A stretch of 12,208 nt of DNA from an uncultured Mordavella sp. (GTDB lineage: Bacteria > Bacillota > Clostridia > Lachnospirales > Lachnospiraceae), in NCBI GenBank assembly GCA_902406105.1, contig CABPCP010000079.1, positions 1-12,208 on the forward strand. The letters run 5' to 3'. Under the pieces are notes generated by a model, which saw nothing but the letters and a program-made list of their open reading frames with translations, was not told the origin of the DNA and searched no databases. Each line of letters starts with the position of its first letter. Within the stretch, counting starts at the first letter, position 1. Below are positions 7,931 to 12,208 of the stretch, piece after piece. A program made the translations under genes and the position numbers.

Positions 7931-8589
7931 CGTACCACCTCACAGTCTCTCAGATCCAGAATCCCTTTTCTCATAACAGCCCGAAAGAACATGGGCTTTA
8001 TATCGTTCTGGTCAGAGTAATCCAGATCGAAAAGCATGAATCCCAGATCCTTTTCCTCCACAACATCATATGCGGTCTTAATCTCATCTTCCTCGCACAA
8101 TGCGAAATTAGCCGGAAATTCTCTGCATCCAAAGTAGGGCATGTGGAAACATTCTCCCCTGCGCAACCGTCTCATAACGATATCTTTAAATTTCCCAGGA
8201 TTGTCCGTATCATTCGCCTTGTCAGTCATTTCAAAATGTGCTTCGATCACATATTCTACATCTCGAAGAAGAAGCGATGCTCTCTGGACAATGTCTGACT
8301 TTGCGCTTATGTACAGCGGCTTGTCCGCGCCGTTATAAACTTGCAGTACATTGCTTGCCAGAATCTTACTTTTCACTTCGTTACGCCGTACACTGGTAAA
8401 CCGAATCGGATTGACCACATGGATCTTATCAATGACCCATTTCATCCCTGGATGCCAATACACCGCCTCCAGGATCCCCCGTGCCGCCGAGGGCGTCATA
8501 ACATCATAGGAGCAGCGTTCCACTTTCATCTCCGGTCTGGAGAAAAGGGCATATTGTCCCCAAACTCTGACCTTTACGCCCATCCCCAT
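7927..8589 (-). CDS. cas5c: Cas5c/Cas5d, crRNA-processing endonuclease and Cascade subunit (220 aa)
   Basis: In type I-C there is no Cas6: Cas5c cuts the pre-crRNA at the 3' base of the repeat stem and stays on the 11-nt 5' handle. The protein begins MGMGVKVRVWGQYALFSRPE and contains the family block RRGECFHMPYFGCREFPA (about 144-160). Of the catalytic residues known from Bacillus halodurans Cas5d (Tyr46, Lys116, His117), the Tyr is probably Tyr44 (VYWHP) and the Lys is Lys133 (PGKFKD). The His position appears to be Phe134. The start at 8589 has GGAGG 7 nt upstream; Met3 is a weaker alternative. It lies only 27 nt after the stop of the 146-aa gene, with no terminator, so it is probably co-transcribed with the toxin-like pair. 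Confidence 0.96.
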   Translation of the reverse strand: MGMGVKVRVWGQYALFSRPEMKVERCSYDVMTPSAARGILEAVYWHPGMKWVIDKIHVVNPIRFTSVRRNEVKSKILASNVLQVYNGADKPLYISAKSDIVQRASLLLRDVEYVIEAHFEMTDKANDTDNPGKFKDIVMRRLRRGECFHMPYFGCREFPANFALCEEDEIKTAYDVVEEKDLGFMLFDLDYSDQNDIKPMFFRAVMRKGILDLRDCEVVR

Positions 8590-8616
8590 AGCGGTTCCTC
8601 CTTTCTTCGTTTCATT

Positions 8617-9057
8617 TTACAAAATCACTCCTTCCTTATAGCACTCAGCTATATAATCTCTTGGCTGATAATAGAAATCCGTATTATAGTCTGAAATCTG
8701 AGCGTCAATCCAGGAATGATATACTTCCCAGATTCCATTTACAATGTTTTCCTCTTCATAAACATCCTCGATCAGACGCTCATATACTTCTCCAATATCC
8801 CAGTACCCCGGCACCGTATATCTGCAGTCCTTTACATTGTCAAAAGTTCCCTCTGTGATATGCGCTTCCTCTATAAACTCAGCAGCCGTCTTTTCAATCG
8901 GATCACAGTGAAACACATCTGCGTATTCATAAATTCTTTCAATTCTTTCTTTCCCCAGAAAATCTGTGACCTTACATCTTTTTCTTTTCGTACTGCGTCC
9001 AATATATTCAATTAAACTGCAGGTAAAAAAAAGTGCGTTATTATTTTTTCTTCCCAT
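8617..9057 (-). CDS. 146-aa partner of the DUF3990 protein, candidate antitoxin
   Basis: Uncharacterised acidic protein encoded between the DUF3990 gene and cas5c. The N-terminal 70 residues (ALFFTCSLIEYIG, then VTDFLGKERIERIYEYADVF, then AAEFIEEA) resemble the pattern of DUF3791, a small family often found beside DUF3990 genes. That likeness is from memory and needs a profile search. The C-terminal half (about 80-146) is rich in Asp, Glu, Tyr and Trp and I do not recognise it. I chose the ATG at 9057, with GAGG 6 nt upstream; a TTG at 9075 would add six residues. The gene overlaps the DUF3990 gene by 17 nt, so translation is probably coupled. An antitoxin or immunity role is inferred from this pairing; a second effector subunit is possible. 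Confidence 0.75.
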   Translation of the reverse strand: MGRKNNNALFFTCSLIEYIGRSTKRKRCKVTDFLGKERIERIYEYADVFHCDPIEKTAAEFIEEAHITEGTFDNVKDCRYTVPGYWDIGEVYERLIEDVYEEENIVNGIWEVYHSWIDAQISDYNTDFYYQPRDYIAECYKEGVIL

Positions 9058-9508
9058 ATACAACCTCGCTTCCAATAAATTTTAATGTATCAAGCGCAGA
9101 AATGCTGTGGAAACTAATTTGATGAGTCGGATATTTAAACTTTGCCAGTTCCCAAAAAGCGGCCCTTGAAATTTTCCCATCCATATAATTTTGGATATAA
9201 TTATAAATCGTATCATCTGCCATAGGCCCTTCTACGATATCATAAGTGTGGGAAATTCCTCTGCGGCAGGAAATCACAAAATCCAGCCATTCCTCAGTCA
9301 TTTTTTCAAAGACAAGGTAAGTAAGGCTATGATTAGGCATATATTCATATTTATTCAAATACCCTATTTCACCATAGCGAGATGCCCACCGCTTTGCCTG
9401 TTCTTCGTATTGTGTGCAATAAAAACCGAAATAAAAATCCTTGTTAAATCTTGCTTTCCTTATTTCTGGATATTCTACGATTTCTCTGCTGCCATGATAT
9501 AAAATCAT
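9041..9508 (-). CDS. DUF3990-family ADP-ribosyltransferase-like protein, candidate toxin (155 aa)
   Basis: The protein starts MILYHGS, continues to KDFYFGFYCTQYEEQAKRWA (residues 23-42) and ends with THQISFHSISALDTLKFI (128-145). These are the hallmarks of DUF3990, which I understand to have an ADP-ribosyltransferase fold. By analogy with H-Y-E/Q transferases, His5, Tyr30 and Gln130 may form the active site. Such proteins are commonly toxins of toxin-antitoxin pairs; activity here is inferred. I chose the ATG at 9508 because AAAGGAG lies about 6 nt upstream and family members start MxLYHGS; a TTG at 9532 is less likely. It is the first gene of the operon that continues into cas5c, breaking the usual cas3-cas5 adjacency, and its promoter is the predicted target of the crRNA-like RNA at 9664. 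Confidence 0.82.
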   Translation of the reverse strand: MILYHGSREIVEYPEIRKARFNKDFYFGFYCTQYEEQAKRWASRYGEIGYLNKYEYMPNHSLTYLVFEKMTEEWLDFVISCRRGISHTYDIVEGPMADDTIYNYIQNYMDGKISRAAFWELAKFKYPTHQISFHSISALDTLKFIGSEVVYGKKK

Positions 9509-9554
9509 ACAATCTCCTTTCTGTTCTCCCAAATCACATGGTATCTATACTTGT

Positions 9555-9583
9555 AATATACTCTTCGCAAATTGCAAAAGCAA
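9555..9583 (-). promoter_or_regulatory. Promoter of the DUF3990-cas5-cas8-cas7-cas4-cas1-cas2 operon
   Basis: On the minus strand TTGCTT (9578-9583) and TATATT (9555-9560) are exactly 17 bp apart. Transcription should start near 9548-9550, giving a 5' leader of about 40 nt before the ATG at 9508. The cas3 terminator lies upstream at 9712-9763, so this promoter probably supplies most of the message for the pair and for Cascade. Confidence 0.75.
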
Positions 9584-9584
9584 T
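9571..9584. promoter_or_regulatory. Palindromic operator-like site over the -35 box
   Basis: ATTGCAAAAGCAAT is a perfect inverted repeat (5 bp each side of 4 nt) that covers the -35 hexamer of the toxin/cas promoter. It could bind a repressor such as a toxin-antitoxin complex, or simply be a by-product of the promoter sequence. Confidence 0.4.
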
Positions 9585-9591
9585 ATATTTT

Positions 9592-9610
9592 TATTTTAAA
9601 TATTATTGAA
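9592..9610 (-). promoter_or_regulatory. Predicted Cascade target: PAM plus 16-nt partial protospacer
   Basis: On the minus strand TTC (9608-9610), the I-C PAM, is followed by AATAATATTTAAAATA (9607-9592). The pseudo-spacer at 9692 begins AATAAGATTTACAATA. They agree at 14 of 16 positions, with mismatches only at 6 and 12; beyond 16 the match stops. A full 34-nt footprint would reach 9574 and cover the -35 box at 9578-9583. Short PAM-proximal matches of this kind let Cascade bind without full R-loop formation or Cas3 cleavage, as in CreTA systems. Confidence 0.7.
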
Positions 9611-9628
9611 TCAATTTTACTATTTCTG

Positions 9629-9657
9629 TTGAATTTCTTTTATAAATTTGCTATACT
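9629..9657 (+). promoter_or_regulatory. Promoter of the crRNA-like RNA
   Basis: On the plus strand TTGAAT (9629-9634) and TATACT (9652-9657) are exactly 17 bp apart, and TGC before TATACT makes an extended -10. The predicted start, about 9664, is the first base of the repeat-like hairpin. It is divergent from the toxin/cas promoter. Confidence 0.8.
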
Positions 9658-9663
9658 TCCTGA

Positions 9664-9763
9664 GTCAGGATCAACGCCTGAGGATTGAAATAATAAGATT
9701 TACAATATCACAAAAATAGGAACGGGGATAATATTTTCTTTATCGCCGTTCCCATTGCTTTTT
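9664..9763 (+). ncRNA. Solitary crRNA-like regulatory RNA (CreA/CreR-like)
   Basis: Predicted RNA of about 100 nt, antisense in direction to the cas genes. It starts GTCA like the CRISPR repeat and folds a 5-bp hairpin (TCAGG 9665-9669, CCTGA 9677-9681). It then carries GGATTGAAAT (9682-9691), identical to the last 10 nt of the array repeat and to most of the Cas5c-bound 5' handle. The pseudo-spacer follows from 9692, and the transcript ends at the terminator hairpin (9715-9763). No second repeat follows, so the terminator stem may stand in for the 3' hairpin that I-C crRNAs normally keep. Cas5c could cut below the small hairpin and leave a guide that loads into Cascade. It is predicted to direct Cascade to the operon promoter at 9574-9610. 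Expression and loading are inferred; the signals are seen in sequence. Confidence 0.75.
9712..9763. terminator. Bidirectional rho-independent terminator
   Basis: Arms 9715-9725 and 9746-9756 pair over 11 bp. After one mismatch the stem continues 9727-9731 with 9740-9744, closing an 8-nt loop. On the minus strand a U-run follows (9712-9716), ending cas3 transcription directly after its stop. On the plus strand a U-run also follows (9759-9763), ending the crRNA-like RNA. It isolates cas3 from the operon that starts with the DUF3990 gene. Confidence 0.85.
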
Positions 9764-11900
9764 ACATGATTACTGCCATCCCGGACTCCACGTCCATCTT
9801 CAGGCCTATCTCGTCTGTATACTGCTCTTTATCTACAAGTTCATAGAAATCCTCGATATCTTCTGACACCGGACTTAGCATTCCCGCTCCACGCATTTTT
9901 TCAAACTCATTTTCATATAGCTGCACACAATACTGTCCAGCTTTTCTCATTGTACTCTTTGTATACCCCTGGCATCTAATCTGCTGCAAGAGTTCTTCTG
10001 CTTCTGGTTCCCGGCCAACAAAAATGGTCTTAGTATCTTCTTCAATCAGCTTAAACTCCTTCCCCACTTTCGCAAAATTATATTGTTTATCTTGAAACTC
10101 TTGCAGAATTTTCTTTTTATCCAGACTTTCGCCACGGAAACGATATAACCACTGGAAATATTTTTCGATTCCATCTAAAGAGGAAATATCTTCCCCTTCT
10201 GAAAGAAGAAGTTTTGCCACATCTATCTGAAGCCTTTGCCCCGGGACATTCTCTTTCTCTTCAAATTGAAACAGAAAAACTTTACTATCCCTTACCTCTC
10301 TTTTTCCTTCACGGTTACATCGTCCTGCCGCCTGAATCATGGAATCGACTCCTGCCAACTGCCGGTACACGGATTGAAAATCCAGATCGACTCCAGCCTC
10401 CACAAGACTGGTAGAAATTAAAACACACTTTTCCCCTTTCCTCAGACGTTCCCGAATCATTCCCAGCACTTTTCTCCTATGTTTTGGATACATCGTTGTG
10501 GAAAGATGAAAAACTCCCTTCCCCTTCATACTTCGATAGAGTTTTTGCGCTCGTTTTTTCGTATTCACAATGCATAGCGCCTGGATTTCTTTCTGTAGTC
10601 TTCCAACCAGATCATCCTCAGAAATCGTCCCCAAATTCTGATATGTAACTCTTTCAAAAAAGCGAAATTGCTCTTCTACTCTCGGACATAATTCTGTAAC
10701 CTGGCGACTTTTCCGAAAAAAACTGTTCAACGCCGGCTGGGTCGCTGTACACAAAACAATACTGGAACGGTATAGATCCACAAGTTCTTCCATTATCGCA
10801 ATACACGGTTTCAGATAATCCGGCGGCAGCATTTGAGCCTCGTCAAAAATGATCACGCTATTAGCAATATTATGCAATTTCCTGCATCTGGACGATTTAT
10901 TCGCATAGAGGGATTCAAAAAACTGTACATTTGTTGTTACGATCACTGGTTTATCCCAGTTTTCCGCAGCAAGCTGCATTGGTTTTAGTTCCTCAGAACT
11001 TTCATAGTCCACATTATAGTGATTTTCCAAGACATTTTGTTCACCTAAAATCTTTCGGAACACTTCTGCATTCTGCTCAATGATACTGGTATATGGAATA
11101 ACATAAATTACCCTATCCATACTATTTTGTACTGCATGACGCAGCGCAAATGCTAAAGAAGCCACCGTTTTTCCTCCGCCAGTAGGTACCGTCAACTGGA
11201 ACATGCCTCTTTCCATTTTCCCACATTCAAGGCATTTTTTTAAGATTTCTGTTCGTCTTCCATTTACCGTCTCAGTCTCTTGATTAGATAACCACCCCTC
11301 AATATGTGTTTCTAGTTTTCGCAGCAGTTTTTCCAGACTTTCCCCTGCTTCTCTTCCCGTATCTCCCGCTTTCATAAATCGTTCAGTATCCAGGAAATCC
11401 GCATCCACCAAGCAGGAAAACAACATCCTAATAAAAACGCTCAGTGAATAATCTGGATCAGATGTTTTTCCCGGATCAAACGGCACTGTTTTCAGTTCTG
11501 GTATCTGGATTTCATCTTTATAAGCGGAATAATCCTCGATTTTCTTCTTTCTTCTCCCTGAAAGCGTTGGCGCGTTTCCAGCGTCAGAAGAAGAGCCATA
11601 ATCCGGAAGCCCTGCATGATGTCCCGCAATACAATATTCTAAAAATGGATATAGTCCGCCCTTTTCTTCGCATACTCTGGCACCAGCAGTAGAATGATCC
11701 ACTCTTCTGTCACTATTATTCCTGATTTTATCTTGAAACGCCTCTGAATATTTTCCAATGTCATGAAGCAGCCCACAGCAATATCCCCACTCTTCCTTTC
11801 CAAACTGGCCTGCAAATTCCCCAGCAAGTTCAGCCGTAGCATACAAATGCTCTCTCATCGTTTGCGTTCGTTTTCTCTCAATATGCGCAAAGTATTCCAT
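9762..11900 (-). CDS. cas3: Cas3 nuclease-helicase, type I-C (712 aa)
   Basis: Cas3 is recruited by target-bound Cascade and degrades DNA as it unwinds. The N-terminal HD nuclease shows His18, His46-Asp47 (LLHDIGK), Asp68-His69, His94-His95 (IAGHHAG) and Asp167. The SF2 helicase shows Walker A PTGGGKT (239-245), DEAQ (353-356), TAT (385-387), a motif V-like STSLVEAGVDLDF (496-508) and QAAGRCNR (523-530). All key residues are present. The ATG at 11900 has GGAGG about 9 nt upstream. It is the usual first gene of a I-C operon, but here a strong terminator follows its stop, so it is probably expressed separately from Cascade. A crRNA-like element lies in its upstream region. Confidence 0.98.
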   Translation of the reverse strand: MEYFAHIERKRTQTMREHLYATAELAGEFAGQFGKEEWGYCCGLLHDIGKYSEAFQDKIRNNSDRRVDHSTAGARVCEEKGGLYPFLEYCIAGHHAGLPDYGSSSDAGNAPTLSGRRKKKIEDYSAYKDEIQIPELKTVPFDPGKTSDPDYSLSVFIRMLFSCLVDADFLDTERFMKAGDTGREAGESLEKLLRKLETHIEGWLSNQETETVNGRRTEILKKCLECGKMERGMFQLTVPTGGGKTVASLAFALRHAVQNSMDRVIYVIPYTSIIEQNAEVFRKILGEQNVLENHYNVDYESSEELKPMQLAAENWDKPVIVTTNVQFFESLYANKSSRCRKLHNIANSVIIFDEAQMLPPDYLKPCIAIMEELVDLYRSSIVLCTATQPALNSFFRKSRQVTELCPRVEEQFRFFERVTYQNLGTISEDDLVGRLQKEIQALCIVNTKKRAQKLYRSMKGKGVFHLSTTMYPKHRRKVLGMIRERLRKGEKCVLISTSLVEAGVDLDFQSVYRQLAGVDSMIQAAGRCNREGKREVRDSKVFLFQFEEKENVPGQRLQIDVAKLLLSEGEDISSLDGIEKYFQWLYRFRGESLDKKKILQEFQDKQYNFAKVGKEFKLIEEDTKTIFVGREPEAEELLQQIRCQGYTKSTMRKAGQYCVQLYENEFEKMRGAGMLSPVSEDIEDFYELVDKEQYTDEIGLKMDVESGMAVIM

Positions 11901-12033
11901 AAAAGGTTTCCTCCATTTCTGGTTTTCAAGAATCTACTCATATATCCGAACTTCATCCATGCCCTAAAAACATCGCTTATCCATAAAGTGTGAAAACAAC
12001 TCTCAGCGAAAAGTTACCTATATAAATCATCAT
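11901..12033 (-). promoter_or_regulatory. cas3 upstream region
   Basis: This non-coding DNA between the repeat-like element and cas3 should hold the cas3 promoter. On the minus strand TATATA (12019-12024) is a possible -10, but its -35 position (CTGTGG) is poor. The GGAGG of cas3 is near 11910. I see no hairpin with a U-run and no gene here. Confidence 0.35.
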
Positions 12034-12132
12034 ATGATAAACCACAGCGCCTACAAAGGCAACGACCGCACCACAGGTTGGACAGACACCCCAAGGATGA
12101 TTTCAATCCGCACCGCCAATAACGGCGATGAC
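12034..12132 (-). CRISPR. Two-repeat mini-CRISPR (pseudo-repeat, 33-nt pseudo-spacer, pseudo-repeat) upstream of cas3
   Basis: On the minus strand 12132-12100 is a gapless 33-nt match to the array repeat at 23 positions. It keeps the first four bases (GTCA) and the last ten (GGATTGAAAT), while the stem has changed as a whole: CATCGCC pairs with GGCGGTG around a 6-nt loop, with one G-U. A 33-nt spacer-like sequence follows (12099-12067). Then 12066-12034 matches this pseudo-repeat at 22 of 33 positions, with a decayed 3' end. Repeat-spacer-repeat spacing is exactly that of the array. No further copy is found at the expected distance on either side. The form is that of CreA/CreR mini-arrays. 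I find no clear target for its pseudo-spacer in this window. A remnant of an older array is the alternative. Confidence 0.6.
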
Positions 12133-12208
12133 TGGAAATGACAACCCCGGCGCTAATGCTCATGTACGGTAAAGAAGCAAGCAACCGAAAACAATAGATA
12201 GACCGCCA
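12133..12208. other. Non-coding window edge upstream of the mini-CRISPR
   Basis: This 76-nt stretch should contain the promoter of the mini-CRISPR if it is transcribed on the minus strand. TTGTTT and TTGCTT occur there, but no well-spaced -10 is convincing. No gene is seen before the window ends. Confidence 0.3.

Noticed and set aside
8440..8460. TTT-CATCC-C-TGG in cas5c as a target of the second pseudo-spacer
   Set aside because: Only eight seed positions agree, the PAM is not TTC, it is inside a gene, and similar short matches occur elsewhere by chance.
9535..9540. ATG-TGA start-stop in the leader of the DUF3990 message
   Set aside because: It has no Shine-Dalgarno, and a two-codon match is expected by chance; it is not like the Arg-codon toxins of known CreT RNAs.
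9726..9758. A second pseudo-repeat after the first pseudo-spacer
   Set aside because: At the expected distance there is only the terminator hairpin, with no similarity to the repeat ends.
10371..10380. GGATTGAAAA in the cas3 gene, resembling the repeat 3' end
   Set aside because: It is coding sequence for a conserved Cas3 segment (VDLDFQS), lacks a repeat-like hairpin and ends in A instead of T.

Overview
The window is a complete type I-C (Dvulg/Csd) CRISPR-Cas locus from what looks like a Gram-positive Clostridia bacterium, probably Lachnospiraceae. That placement is an inference from strong AGGAGG-type ribosome binding sites, AT-rich intergenic DNA, the flavour of the proteins and a DUF3990-family gene. 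All recognised protein genes lie on the minus strand, so the locus reads from high to low coordinates.

Layout in transcription order: a 33-nt CRISPR-repeat-like element with a degenerate partner (12034-12132); cas3 (9762-11900); a two-sided terminator (9712-9763); a short intergenic region (9533-9711) packed with signals; a DUF3990 ADP-ribosyltransferase-like gene (9041-9508) overlapping a 146-aa partner gene (8617-9057); cas5c, cas8c (with an internal start for Cas11c), cas7c, cas4, cas1 and cas2, almost all overlapping or touching; a leader (3048-3258); and an array of 17 clear repeats (1944-3047) plus one decayed terminal repeat (1877-1909). Below the array are an alpha/beta hydrolase gene (1008-1781) with its own promoter and terminator, and the start of a secreted-protein gene cut by the window edge (1-832).

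The most interesting part is the 9533-9763 region. The plus strand carries a promoter (TTGAAT, 17 bp, TATACT), then a small hairpin, then the last 10 nt of the CRISPR repeat (GGATTGAAAT), then a spacer-like sequence, then a terminator. This looks like a gene for a solitary crRNA-like RNA. The first 16 nt of its pseudo-spacer match a site 82 nt away at 14 of 16 positions. The two mismatches fall at positions 6 and 12, where Cascade guides are flipped out, and the site has the I-C PAM TTC exactly in place. The protospacer abuts and, at full length, covers the -35 box of the promoter driving the DUF3990 gene and, with no visible terminator in between, cas5-cas8-cas7-cas4-cas1-cas2. The arrangement predicts that Cascade loaded with this RNA represses its own operon and the embedded toxin-like gene: a CreTA/CreR-type guard circuit, here in a type I-C system with a protein toxin candidate and a possible protein antitoxin. 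All of this is read from sequence and remains a prediction.
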